A model generated the notes under the pieces. The model made no database searches and was not told the origin of the DNA. It saw only the letters and a list, made by a program, of their open reading frames with translations. Of a stretch of 64,000 nucleotides of DNA, positions 35,746-43,480 are shown piece by piece; within the stretch, counting starts at the first letter, position 1, and every line of letters starts with the position of its first letter. Location: contig NZ_JAJAQH010000006.1 of NCBI RefSeq assembly GCF_020523625.1, forward strand, positions 868,001 through 932,000, in the 5' to 3' direction. Made by a program: the position numbers and the translations under genes. The stretch is from Methylovorus menthalis. Its GTDB lineage: Bacteria; Pseudomonadota; Gammaproteobacteria; Burkholderiales; Methylophilaceae.

Positions 35746-36192
35746 TTACCAATGAATCACGACGCCATTGATCGGGCGCAGGCCGTATTGGCTGTAGATG
35801 AATTCGTACATCTTGAGATAGGTTTCAAAGCCCTCTGCCTTTGAGAATGCTTCACGGCCTGACCTGGTGAGTGGATGGCCGTCGACGTAAATAGGATCGC
35901 GCTCTCCGAAATCAATATGCAGGTGCTGGACCATGATGATGGTTTCATTGAGGATCAACTCTGCAGAGTTGTTGTTGTGCTCAACCCAACCCACGATGCT
36001 CTCTCCATGCTGCGGAAAATGCTCGCCACGGTTCACGCGGCGAAAGGTCTGGCGTTTGGTTTTATTCATTACCTGGTCGCGGAATTGGGCGGCGAATGGG
36101 AAGCCGTTGGTGAAAGGTTGGGTCGGGTAGGCGCTAAACCTGCGAGTGGTGGGTGTTGGGTCGGGATTAGTCGGTTCCACTAAAATGAACAC
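35746..36192 (-). CDS. Prophage protein of unknown function
   Basis: A 148-residue protein without a domain I recognise. I choose the GTG at 36192 (VFILVEPTNPDPTP) because AAAGGAAA lies upstream; the open frame reaches back to 36390 but there overlaps parB and is rich in Lys, Arg and Pro, as out-of-frame sequence would be. The C-terminal part HLHIDFGERDPIYVDGHP looks folded. It is in the leftward operon between parB and the AlpA gene. Confidence 0.6.
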   Translation of the reverse strand: MFILVEPTNPDPTPTTRRFSAYPTQPFTNGFPFAAQFRDQVMNKTKRQTFRRVNRGEHFPQHGESIVGWVEHNNNSAELILNETIIMVQHLHIDFGERDPIYVDGHPLTRSGREAFSKAEGFETYLKMYEFIYSQYGLRPINGVVIHW

Positions 36193-36256
36193 GGTTGTTT
36201 CCTTTCTTGTCGGGGCGGCGGTCGTTGATAAGCAGGATTGAGACGGCATGGCTGGT

Positions 36257-38101
36257 TTACGCAGCCGCTGCAGCGGCTGTGCCATTCGATTCGTCGGCCT
36301 TGGCCGACTCCTTTTTATGAATCTTGGCCAGTTTCTTTGCCTTGATTTCCTCGAATTTGTTTTTCGGCGCTTGCGCAGCGGATGTTTCATCAGCCTGCGC
36401 AGCGGGCTCGATCAGCGCAGCCTCTTCAGGGGAAAGATCACCGGCCAGCTCGGCGACGAGGGCTTCCTGATTCTCGGGCGCCTTTGATTCTTGCGCTTGC
36501 GCAGCAGAGCGAGGGGTAGGGCGGGGTAAGTTGGTTTTTTTACGTGACTTTTCTTCCCAAATCCTCAAATCCACCGCGTCTTTAATATGGTCGATATCGA
36601 TTTCGTAATGCTTGATAAAAGCAAGTAACCGTTCAGGAGGGTAGCGATCAAAATTGTATGAGTCACAGCGAAGCTCCGAGACTAAGGCGCAATCGATCAG
36701 CAGAAGCTCAAGGTCGTCTAAGGAAAAGTCAGGTATCGAGCGACTGAAGTCACTAACCGCATCATGCATAGTTCCTGTAGCGCGCTCGGGCCACCAAACT
36801 TTGATAACACTTTTACGGTCTTCAAAATCTAGTCGATTGAAAAACACGGTCGCAATCATGCGAGTTTCAAAGTAACTGAAGCCGTTACCGTTCTTTGTAT
36901 CAAATTCCGCTCTGACAGCTTCTAAATATCCGGCACGATATGCTCTGTCCAGTTTTGCATCCGCTTCCCTCTGCTTTTCTGCAGATGATTTTCCTGAAGC
37001 TAACACGGTATCAATCAATCCTTTGGCTGCCAGCTTCTGCATGGCTTCGTTTTCTTTGTAAACCCTCACGATGTCACCTGAGACTGGGTGAATGACAGTC
37101 AGCAATTCGGGTGGGTCGTCTGCTAATAATTCATCCAGTCGATTACCCGAACATTTCCCACGGTGCATATTCTGGTCGTACTCGATATAACCGCCGTCGA
37201 TGTAATTGCTGCTGTAGGGCAGAATTTTCTTTGCCGCTTCACCTTCAATGATTCGAGCCCCTTCTTTCTTTAAATGAAGAACATGGTTTCCACGTTTATT
37301 TGAATGACAGTCAGGGTCTGTGCAGACGTCTGCACTCTCGATATCGGGGTACGCTTCACGACAATTTCCTGTGCGTTTTGGACATTCAGTACAGGTTCCT
37401 GCGGATTTGACCAGGTTGGGATCATTGATATCAAAAGGTGCTTTGCTGAGTTGAAGGGTAAAGCGTGTTTTGAGAAGGTCTTGGGCGCGACGATAGCTTA
37501 AGGCCTCACCAGGCCTGATATCTTTTTTAAGCTCGGAGATGGCTTTCTTCTGCAACAACTCACCAGGAATTCGAGCGATCAAAAGCGCCGTACTGGCGCT
37601 GAGAAACCCCTCATAAAATACCTTTTTTGCGGCATCACAAAGGTTACATAGCTGCATGCTTGCAAAAATAGTGCGAGGTGATTTTCCTATTTCTTTTGCC
37701 AATTCTTGTACGGTATAGGGAACAAGGTCCTGGCTTTTATCCAGGAGCAACTTGAAGCCTTCTGCCTCCTCAAGTGGGTGCAGGTCTGTTCTCTGCAGGT
37801 TTTCGATCACCTGGATCTTGATTACTTGCTGGTCGGTCAGCTCGCGGACGATCACCGGCACCTGGTCGAGCCCGGCGACCGTGGCTGCACGCCAGCGTGT
37901 CTCACCGGCGACGATTTCATATTTGCCCTTTTTGCCTTTGAAGTTGCGCACGACCAGCGGCTGCAGGACGCCGACCGTGGCCATGGTGTCGGCCATGCCT
38001 TGAATCTTTTCCTCGTCAAAGCGCTTGCGTGGGTTGGTAGGCGAGGCCAGCAGGCTGCTGGTCGGTACGAAAATGGACGTGACTTGGTCTTGATGTGTCA
38101 T
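36257..38101 (-). CDS. ParB/KorB-like DNA-binding protein
   Basis: A 614-residue ParB-superfamily protein. The CTP-binding N-domain has NPRKRFDEEKI, GETRWRA (66-72) and ENLQRTDLHPLEEAEG (100-115). An HTH follows near 130-152 (TVQELAKEIGKSPRTIFASM). Then comes a Cys-rich segment (CTECPKRTGNC, and CTDPDCH near 260) likely to bind zinc, and a low-complexity Ala/Lys tail. The ATG has GGAG upstream. No ParA gene is nearby, so a role as a regulator or DNA organiser (KorB-like) is more likely than partition. A 16-bp palindrome lies inside the coding region at 37320. Confidence 0.85.
   Translation of the reverse strand: MTHQDQVTSIFVPTSSLLASPTNPRKRFDEEKIQGMADTMATVGVLQPLVVRNFKGKKGKYEIVAGETRWRAATVAGLDQVPVIVRELTDQQVIKIQVIENLQRTDLHPLEEAEGFKLLLDKSQDLVPYTVQELAKEIGKSPRTIFASMQLCNLCDAAKKVFYEGFLSASTALLIARIPGELLQKKAISELKKDIRPGEALSYRRAQDLLKTRFTLQLSKAPFDINDPNLVKSAGTCTECPKRTGNCREAYPDIESADVCTDPDCHSNKRGNHVLHLKKEGARIIEGEAAKKILPYSSNYIDGGYIEYDQNMHRGKCSGNRLDELLADDPPELLTVIHPVSGDIVRVYKENEAMQKLAAKGLIDTVLASGKSSAEKQREADAKLDRAYRAGYLEAVRAEFDTKNGNGFSYFETRMIATVFFNRLDFEDRKSVIKVWWPERATGTMHDAVSDFSRSIPDFSLDDLELLLIDCALVSELRCDSYNFDRYPPERLLAFIKHYEIDIDHIKDAVDLRIWEEKSRKKTNLPRPTPRSAAQAQESKAPENQEALVAELAGDLSPEEAALIEPAAQADETSAAQAPKNKFEEIKAKKLAKIHKKESAKADESNGTAAAAAA
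37320..37335. repeat. Palindrome GTGCAGACGTCTGCAC, copy 1
   Basis: A perfect 16-bp palindrome inside the ParB-like gene, at the codons of its Cys-rich segment (ADVCTD). Identical copies are at 45233 and 53681, and a copy with one changed end base at 39943. Confidence 0.85.
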
Positions 38102-38113
38102 GGCTTGCTCCGG

Positions 38114-38443
38114 TTATGGGTGCGTAGGTTGAGGTTCGGCCTTGGGGCGGCCGCGTCTGCGAAGCTCGGGGGTGGCGGACTGATTGGGCCGTAGCGCGTA
38201 GGTGCAGATGGACTTTTCCCAGGTGGGTTGAATGATCCGCCTGGTTCTTCGCTCGACAATGTCAGAATCAAGCATGGCCCTAAGTGCGGCGCTCACCTGG
38301 TCGCCGGTGATATGCAGGGTTACACCATGGAATATCTCACTGCGGCTTAGGCCTTCGGGGTGCTGCTGTAACAGCTCGACAATGGCTTCAGGCAAGTTGG
38401 GTTGGCGAATCATGATCTGAGACATGAATATCTGGTTAAACAT
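38114..38443 (-). CDS. Winged-helix-like prophage protein with AT-hook-like tail
   Basis: A 109-residue protein. The middle (AIVELLQQHPEGLSRSEIF to GDQVSAALRAMLDSDIVERR) reads like a winged helix-turn-helix. The end has RRRGRPKAE, which resembles an AT-hook. AAGGA lies 7 bases before the ATG at 38443, preferred over a TTG two codons upstream. It starts 2 bases below the stop of the next upstream gene in the same leftward operon, just before parB. Confidence 0.6.
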   Translation of the reverse strand: MFNQIFMSQIMIRQPNLPEAIVELLQQHPEGLSRSEIFHGVTLHITGDQVSAALRAMLDSDIVERRTRRIIQPTWEKSICTYALRPNQSATPELRRRGRPKAEPQPTHP

Positions 38444-38445
38444 GC

Positions 38446-38736
38446 TCAATCCTTAATGATCTCGACAGCCTGGGCACCGTGAATGCGGTAGGCCTTGCTG
38501 TGGTATCCCCTTGGAGATTTATCCCATTTCAGCTTGAGAACGCCGTCCTTATCACGCTCCAGCCAGAGGGTGACTATCTGCCCCTCATCGTCAGGCAGGA
38601 ACCGGACTAGTTCATTGACCAAGGTCGATATCTCTTTGTTGTCGATGAACGCAGCAATTTCCGCGACCAGGTATATGCGATCTGCCACCACTCCAATCAA
38701 CGCGAACAGCAGGGGGTAGATAAGCGGGCGCATCAT
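38446..38736 (-). CDS. Small prophage protein with hydrophobic N-terminus
   Basis: A 96-residue protein of unknown function. The first 30 residues are hydrophobic (RPLIYPLLFALIGVVADRIYLVAEIAAF), so it may be membrane-anchored; the rest is soluble. It overlaps the upstream small gene by 4 bases (ATGA type), showing translational coupling in the leftward operon. Confidence 0.6.
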   Translation of the reverse strand: MMRPLIYPLLFALIGVVADRIYLVAEIAAFIDNKEISTLVNELVRFLPDDEGQIVTLWLERDKDGVLKLKWDKSPRGYHSKAYRIHGAQAVEIIKD

Positions 38737-38924
38737 GCGGCTGCCGTTAAAGCATCTGCAGTGCGTTTGCTGGCTGGGTCAATTAACACCTTCCATCCTG
38801 GTGGAACAATCGGGGAGAGTGCAGAGCGAGTGCCATTGCTGATGAGGTAGAGATGGTCGGCCTTCGCCTGGATTGCGATTTCCAGCACAAGAGCATTGTC
38901 CGGAACAGTGATTACAGTTGCCAT
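38733..38924 (-). CDS. Small prophage protein of unknown function
   Basis: A 63-residue protein. AGGAG lies 6 bases before the ATG. The sequence MATVITVPDNALVLEIAIQAK to GWKVLIDPASKRTADALTAAA suggests a small beta-rich fold; no family recognised. It overlaps the following gene by 4 bases. Confidence 0.6.
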   Translation of the reverse strand: MATVITVPDNALVLEIAIQAKADHLYLISNGTRSALSPIVPPGWKVLIDPASKRTADALTAAA

Positions 38925-38933
38925 TGCTGTCTC

Positions 38934-39113
38934 CTACTTGTCCGGCTGCTTGGGTGCCGGATTGCCCGCCGCCTTTTTGTAGGCGATTTCGGCCAAGTGG
39001 GTTAAAGCCATGCGGAACATTGGAGACTCTATGGCCTGAAGAAAGGTAACGCCATACTTGCGCAGCTTGGTGCTGCGGTAGGCCATTCTCAGGTCTTCCA
39101 TGGTCACTTGCAT
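38934..39113 (-). CDS. First gene of the leftward operon, unknown function
   Basis: A 59-residue protein starting MQVTMEDLRMAYRSTKLRKYG and ending NPAPKQPDK. AGGG lies 8 bases before the ATG. It is the first gene after the leftward promoter at 39140-39168, with a leader of about 20 bases. Basic, helical and without a recognised domain; an early regulatory role (N- or Kil-like position) is inference from place only. Confidence 0.6.
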   Translation of the reverse strand: MQVTMEDLRMAYRSTKLRKYGVTFLQAIESPMFRMALTHLAEIAYKKAAGNPAPKQPDK

Positions 39114-39139
39114 CGCAAAACCCTGTTGACGTTTTGCGA

Positions 39140-39180
39140 ATACTGAACAATAGTTCCTGATGTGTCAAGAACAATTGTTC
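39140..39180 (-). promoter_or_regulatory. Leftward early promoter with two operators
   Basis: On the minus strand GAACAATTGTTC (39180-39169) directly abuts -35 TTGACA (39168-39163). GAACTATTGTTC (39156-39145) lies in the spacer, and CAGTAT (39145-39140) is a modest -10 at 17 bases. The operators are 24 bp apart centre to centre. The same arrangement is found facing the other way at 39699. It should drive the operon from 39113 leftward and be closed by the repressor. Confidence 0.8.
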
Positions 39181-39232
39181 ATGCAAGATGTAATATTTAG
39201 TAATTTTTGAGCATTTCAGTTCAAAAATTAAT

Positions 39233-39254
39233 AAAAAAACCCGATTTTTTCGGG
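39233..39254 (-). terminator. Terminator of the repressor gene
   Basis: Stem CCCGA/TCGGG (39240-39244 and 39250-39254) with a loop of five T (A on the minus strand). On the minus strand the stem is followed by seven T. It lies 29 bases after the repressor stop and before the leftward promoter. Confidence 0.65.
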
Positions 39255-39282
39255 CTACGTTACGATTTTTAAAAAAGGTTTA

Positions 39283-39654
39283 CTACATTCTTGGGCCTTT
39301 ACGGCTCTCATTTTGCTCAGCAGATTTCACTGCTGGTACTGCTCCGTGCTCTGCAACATGAAGTAAATAAGCTTGGGTTGTCTTGTCGCATTTGCTGAAG
39401 TTGGTGACCAACTTATCCAGATCACCAGACCTGGCTGCATCCAAATTCAAATAATCAAGAAGTAAGTGCCAAGCGTTTAGCCCATGAGAATCGGCTATTT
39501 TTTCGAGCGTATTTAAAGAAGCGCCTCGCGATCCTTCCATTATGTAATCGATCATCCTCTTGCTAATACCGCTTTTTTTAGCGATTTCACCAGTGGAATT
39601 CACCATTAACTTTTGAAGGTTATCAATCAGCTTCTTTGTAGCGTTAAATTTCAT
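39283..39654 (-). CDS. Short HTH phage repressor (CI-position)
   Basis: A 123-residue XRE-like DNA-binding protein with the helix-turn-helix in NSTGEIAKKSGISKRMIDYI and SLNTLEKIADSHGL. It sits between two operator-bearing promoters and is transcribed away from the Cro-like gene, the place of CI in lambdoid phages. It has no LexA/S24 protease domain, so RecA-stimulated self-cleavage is not expected. No ribosome site is visible before the ATG at 39654, so translation may be weak or the message leaderless. Confidence 0.82.
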   Translation of the reverse strand: MKFNATKKLIDNLQKLMVNSTGEIAKKSGISKRMIDYIMEGSRGASLNTLEKIADSHGLNAWHLLLDYLNLDAARSGDLDKLVTNFSKCDKTTQAYLLHVAEHGAVPAVKSAEQNESRKGPRM

Positions 39655-39698
39655 TTTGAAATTGTCTGTTATTGGTCACGAACTTTGGTTCCGCTTTT

Positions 39699-39740
39699 GA
39701 ACAATTGTTCTTGACATGAACGAGAACAATAGTTCATGAT
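39699..39740 (+). promoter_or_regulatory. Rightward early promoter with two operators
   Basis: GAACAATTGTTC (39699-39710) directly abuts -35 TTGACA (39711-39716). GAACAATAGTTC (39724-39735) fills the spacer and CATGAT (39735-39740) is a -10 at 18 bases. Centres of the operators are 25 bp apart. The 18-mer covering the first operator and the -35 box is identical to that of the leftward promoter. Confidence 0.8.
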
Positions 39741-39747
39741 CCCGGCC

Positions 39748-39987
39748 ATGGATGACTTACACAAAACCACACTTGATCTGCTGAATGTCTCAGAGATCCC
39801 CTTGCCTGAAATTGCAAAAGGTGCCGAGGTTGGGTATCGGTGGCTTTGTGACTTAAAAAACGGTCGATTTACGGATCCTGGCATTAAGAAGATCCAGCGC
39901 ATTTATTCGTTCCTATGTAGTAAGCAAGCGCCGGGCCATGAATTGCAGACGTCTGCACATCCTGATGTGCAGGTGCATCATGAATAG
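39748..39987 (+). CDS. Cro-like small HTH protein
   Basis: A 79-residue protein with a helix-turn-helix (LPEIAKGAEVGYRWLCDLKNGRF) and no other domain. It is the first gene of the rightward early promoter, the Cro position. The expected transcription start (about 39747) is one base before this ATG, so the message may be leaderless; an ATG at 39736 overlaps the -10 and is less likely. A copy of the 16-bp palindrome lies in its 3' part (39944). Its stop overlaps the first two bases of the tRNA. Confidence 0.75.
   Translation: MDDLHKTTLDLLNVSEIPLPEIAKGAEVGYRWLCDLKNGRFTDPGIKKIQRIYSFLCSKQAPGHELQTSAHPDVQVHHE
39943..39958. repeat. Palindrome TTGCAGACGTCTGCAC, copy 2
   Basis: Fourteen central bases (39944-39957) form the same palindrome as the other copies; the first base is T instead of G. 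It is in the 3' part of the Cro-like gene, 28 bases before the tRNA. Confidence 0.85.
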
Positions 39988-40061
39988 CAGGGTAGAGCAG
40001 CTGGTAGCTCGCAAGGCTCATAACCTTGAGGTCGCTGGTTCGAGTCCAGCCCCTGCAACCA
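39986..40061 (+). tRNA. Prophage tRNA-Met(CAT), initiator-like
   Basis: A 76-base cloverleaf with encoded CCA: acceptor AGCAGGG/CCCTGCA with an unpaired A1-A72, D-stem GAGC/GCTC, anticodon stem CAAGG/CCTTG with loop CTCATAA, T-arm GCTGG/CCAGC. The 1-72 mismatch and the A11-U24 pair are marks of bacterial initiator tRNA; two of the three G-C pairs at the base of the anticodon stem are present. It is transcribed with the Cro-like gene. Confidence 0.88.
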
Positions 40062-40431
40062 CGACATCGTCGGCCGATATGGCTGGCCTTGTATCCTCTT
40101 TGGCAGGGATGGTTTCAGCTGCCAAATATTCCGGAGAACCGGAGTTCCACGCATTATCTCCCTCTTGTGTTGCCGCCAACTTTCCCCCGTTGGCGGCATT
40201 TTTTTTGTGCATGAGGGCAGAGGGTGCCATGGCCCGTAAATAGCTGCTTTGCACATAGGCAATAAACGTGCGATCAGGCTTGAAGGGGGTGCCGCAGTTG
40301 GTGCAGGTATTAACGAATATGAATGGTGTTGGATTAAGGGCCGGGTTAACAGGCTCAAGCCGCTTTAGCTGACATGAATCGCAGCTGTATTGGAATTGCT
40401 GGCCATCGTTGGTTAGCGAAGTTTTAAACAC
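40018..40431 (-). CDS. Possible zinc-ribbon protein, antisense to the tRNA (uncertain)
   Basis: An open frame of 137 codons with a GTG start. Its N-terminal half has CDSC and CTNC pairs spaced like a zinc ribbon and reads like a real protein. The C-terminal end GAGLEPATSRL is the well-known translation of a tRNA antisense strand, and the frame crosses a plus-strand terminator. It may be a real gene with a run-on tail, a moron-like insert, or chance. No promoter is visible. Confidence 0.3.
   Translation of the reverse strand: MFKTSLTNDGQQFQYSCDSCQLKRLEPVNPALNPTPFIFVNTCTNCGTPFKPDRTFIAYVQSSYLRAMAPSALMHKKNAANGGKLAATQEGDNAWNSGSPEYLAAETIPAKEDTRPAISADDVVVAGAGLEPATSRL
40171..40206 (+). terminator. 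Strong intrinsic terminator after the early cro-tRNA unit
   Basis: A 10-bp perfect stem TGCCGCCAAC/GTTGGCGGCA, loop TTTCCCCC, followed by eight T. It would end transcription from the rightward promoter after the tRNA unless an antitermination system works, as in lambda tR1. Between it and 40485 I see no plus-strand gene. Confidence 0.85.
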
Positions 40432-40485
40432 AAGAAGCGTCCTGGAAGTAATGGGGCGATTAAATCAGGAGTCGGGAGCCATATC

Positions 40486-41040
40486 ATGCGAGAAAAATCG
40501 CAAACCACGATCGCGATCGTGCGGCATTACATTCAAATATGGCGTAAGCGCGAGGGGTGGACCCGCGAAGCCGTTGCCCAGGAGATTGTAAAGTCCTACG
40601 AAAGTATGGACGGGGAGAGTATCACAGGGCTCAGGTTTGACCCGCCATCACGCGACATTTTTGAGCGGGCGAAGGTTAATGCGGACCGCATTTTTCGTTG
40701 GCTTGATGACGACTCTAAAGACTCGAATTTACTCTCGGCCAATATCCTCCCTTTTCTTGTGGGGGCGCTGCCGATGGATCTCCGCATTGAGTGCGTGAAT
40801 CAGATCCTGGGACCCACCAATTTGAGCGTTATGGTGCTGGCCAGTGACCAGGCAGCCAGCTTGGTCGACATATTTCAGACGATCGCTAAAGAGGGCGGTG
40901 AGGCGATTGCTTCCATGGCCGGGCTGCTGGACGGTGGATCGCCAGAAGAAATCCAGAGCGCCAAAAAGGAATTGACCGAGGCCATGGCTGCCATTCAAGC
41001 GGGCCTGACCATCATTGAAAATATCGAGAGCGCGACTTAA
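40486..41040 (+). CDS. YdaT/CII-like phage regulator
   Basis: A 184-residue protein. The N-terminal part (TIAIVRHYIQIWRKREGWTR) and the following RIFRWLDDDSKDSNLLSANI match the YdaT-type phage proteins, which bind DNA and act at the CII position of the lysis-lysogeny circuit. A helical C-terminal extension (from about residue 130) is not part of YdaT as I know it. The stop overlaps the next start (TAATG), so it is coupled to the primase gene. Confidence 0.65.
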   Translation: MREKSQTTIAIVRHYIQIWRKREGWTREAVAQEIVKSYESMDGESITGLRFDPPSRDIFERAKVNADRIFRWLDDDSKDSNLLSANILPFLVGALPMDLRIECVNQILGPTNLSVMVLASDQAASLVDIFQTIAKEGGEAIASMAGLLDGGSPEEIQSAKKELTEAMAAIQAGLTIIENIESAT

Positions 41041-43478
41041 TGGCGGGGCGCGGTAAATTCCCTTTCAAACAGATTGCCGACCAGGCTCTGTTGTCTGCAG
41101 AGGCTTTACTGAATCAGTGGCTGAGCGACGGCCGTCGAAACGGGCATGAGTATTCAGCAACAAATCCCCTCCGTGCCGATAAGAAGCGCGGATCCTTCAG
41201 CATCAATCTCAACACCGGCGCCTGGGGCGACTTTGCCACAGATGACAAGGGTGGCGACTTAATCAGCCTTTATGCCTACTTGAACGGGCTGGAGCAACTG
41301 GACGCTGCTGTTGAGCTGGCTGACTTGATCGGCTACCGGCTTGAGGATAGCCAGCGACCGAAGGAAAAGGGGGAACGAAAAGCCCCTGTCATAGATCCGG
41401 AGAGCGTTAAGCACAAAGCCCCCGCCGAACCATCGCCATGGTCACCTGTATTACCTGTTCCATACGATGCTACGGAGCCGCCAAAGGCTCACGTAAAGCG
41501 CGGCTTGCCTGAGCGCGTTTGGGAGTATCGGGATGAGAAAAGGCGGCTACTGGGGTATATCTACCGATTTGCGACATCTGATGGCGGCAAAGAAACATTG
41601 CCCCTGACCTGGTGCCACAACGCCAAGACCAAAGCTGAAGAGTGGCGGTTCATGCAGTTCCCGGAACCACGTCCGCTATATGGCTTGGATAGATTGGCCG
41701 CTAAGCCCGACGCATGGGTTTTGTTGGTTGAAGGTGAAAAGTGTGCCGATGCTCCTGTCGATGATTTGCCTCATGGTGTGATTGTGACTTGGCCAGGTGG
41801 CAGCAAGGCAGTTGATAAAGTCGACTGGGCGCCATTGGCGGGAAAAAATATTTATGCCTGGGCAGACTGCGATGCCAAAAGGAAAAAGCTTACCCAAGCT
41901 GATAAGGACGCGGGGTTAGATCCAGAGGCAATGCCGTTGCTGCCCGAGAACGAACAGCCGGGCATGAAAGCGATGCTGGCCATTCAGGCAAAGCTTGTAG
42001 CGCTTGATCCCTCCACGAAATTCAAACTGGTTGATATTCCTGCACCTGGTGCCAAGCCGGATGGCTGGGATGTTGCTGATGCCTTGCAGGAAGGCATGAA
42101 CGCTGCCGCGCTCACTGCCTTCATCATGAACACGCGCCCACATCTTTATGTGGTCGATGGAAGTGCTAAGCCTGCCGCTGAAAAACAGCCTTCTACCCCA
42201 AATTCAGCTACCGCAGAGGAAAAGAAAGAGCGGGCCAGCTGGGAAGATTACCTGTTAAGAAAAAACGGGACTCTCGTCCCATGCCTGGCAAATGTGTATG
42301 ACATCTTGCTCCATGACTCCCACTGGAAGGGTGTGCTGGCGTATGACGAATTTAGTCAGCGGGTAATGAAACTGAAAAAACCCCCTTATTGGGAAAAGAA
42401 TGGCGAGTTGGGGGAGTGGGACGCGCAAGACGATGCCAGGACGGCCATGTGGATCACCAGAGCTTGGAGATTCAGCATTACACCTGCGCTAGCTGCTGAA
42501 GCGGTAGAGAACCTGGCACGAACAAATATTGTTAACCCTCCCAGGGATTGGATGAATTCCCTTAAATGGGATGGTGAAAAGCGAGTCGACACGTGGATGC
42601 TGGATTACATGGGCGTCCCGCTTACCCCTTACACAAGGCGCGTAGCCCGGTGGTTTTTAATGGGGATGGTCAAGCGTGTGTTTGAGCCTGGCTGCAAGTT
42701 CGACTACTGCCTGGTGCTTGAAGGTCCGCAAGGCCGGAAGAAGTCATCTGCACTCGCTGCATTAGGCGGTGAATGGTACGGCGACACCGATCTGGATCTG
42801 CATAACAAAGACTCCATGAGCGCTTTGCGCGGCAAGATGCTTTACGAGTTTTCCGAATTGGGCTCAGTCGCTCGGGCTGAAGCTACGAAGCAAAAATCCT
42901 TCTTATCTCGTCAAGTTGATGAGTATCGCCCTGTTTATGGCCGTAGAGAAATACGTGCACCACGCCAGTTGGTATTCAGCGGCAGTACCAATGAATGGGA
43001 GTGGAACAAAGATCCAACCGGAGGCAGGCGTTTCTGGCCAGTCTCGATCGAGAGTGAGATTGATGTTGAAGGGCTAAAAACGATTCGAGACCAGCTCTTT
43101 GCTGAGGCAGTTGTCATGGTGAATGAAGGGCTACGTTATTGGCCAACGCCTGACGAACAGCGCGAACTGTTTGATCCTGAGCAGCTTAAGCGTGCCATAC
43201 AGGAGACCTTTATTGATGCCCTACATGACAAGGTCATGGAGCATGTTGGTGAGTTCTCCCTGCATTACGCAGCCGTTGAGTGGCTCAAGCTTGATGCTGG
43301 GAAACTGACCAGAGATATACAGACCCGGATTGGTACTGCATTGCGCCAGCTGGGTTGTACGAAGTTTGAAAAACGAGGAAACGCGATCACGCGATTTTGG
43401 TACAAGCCTCCCGAGAGAAAGGAAGCAACGTCGACAAATCGTGCATCGGAGGACGATGAAGATGCGATCCCATTTTAA
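41040..43478 (+). CDS. Phage primase-helicase (Toprim plus VapE-type ATPase)
   Basis: A 812-residue replication protein. The N-terminus (KKRGSFSINLNTGAWGDFAT, GGDLISLYAYL) resembles the DNA-binding part of phage primases. A Toprim-like region starts at LLVEGEKCAD (about residue 227). The C-terminal half is a virulence-associated E (VapE) domain with WMNSLKWDGEKRVDTWM, P-loop LEGPQGRKKSSAL near 561, and SGSTNEWEWNKDPTGGRRFWP. It should initiate and unwind at the phage origin. Repeats typical of an origin begin 3 bases after its stop. Confidence 0.87.
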   Translation: MAGRGKFPFKQIADQALLSAEALLNQWLSDGRRNGHEYSATNPLRADKKRGSFSINLNTGAWGDFATDDKGGDLISLYAYLNGLEQLDAAVELADLIGYRLEDSQRPKEKGERKAPVIDPESVKHKAPAEPSPWSPVLPVPYDATEPPKAHVKRGLPERVWEYRDEKRRLLGYIYRFATSDGGKETLPLTWCHNAKTKAEEWRFMQFPEPRPLYGLDRLAAKPDAWVLLVEGEKCADAPVDDLPHGVIVTWPGGSKAVDKVDWAPLAGKNIYAWADCDAKRKKLTQADKDAGLDPEAMPLLPENEQPGMKAMLAIQAKLVALDPSTKFKLVDIPAPGAKPDGWDVADALQEGMNAAALTAFIMNTRPHLYVVDGSAKPAAEKQPSTPNSATAEEKKERASWEDYLLRKNGTLVPCLANVYDILLHDSHWKGVLAYDEFSQRVMKLKKPPYWEKNGELGEWDAQDDARTAMWITRAWRFSITPALAAEAVENLARTNIVNPPRDWMNSLKWDGEKRVDTWMLDYMGVPLTPYTRRVARWFLMGMVKRVFEPGCKFDYCLVLEGPQGRKKSSALAALGGEWYGDTDLDLHNKDSMSALRGKMLYEFSELGSVARAEATKQKSFLSRQVDEYRPVYGRREIRAPRQLVFSGSTNEWEWNKDPTGGRRFWPVSIESEIDVEGLKTIRDQLFAEAVVMVNEGLRYWPTPDEQRELFDPEQLKRAIQETFIDALHDKVMEHVGEFSLHYAAVEWLKLDAGKLTRDIQTRIGTALRQLGCTKFEKRGNAITRFWYKPPERKEATSTNRASEDDEDAIPF

Positions 43479-43480
43479 CC

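Noticed and set aside
36257-38101. ParB-like gene as proof of a plasmid-like, partitioning phage
   Set aside because: No ParA-type ATPase is nearby, an integrase and a tRNA attachment site are present, so a regulator role is more likely.
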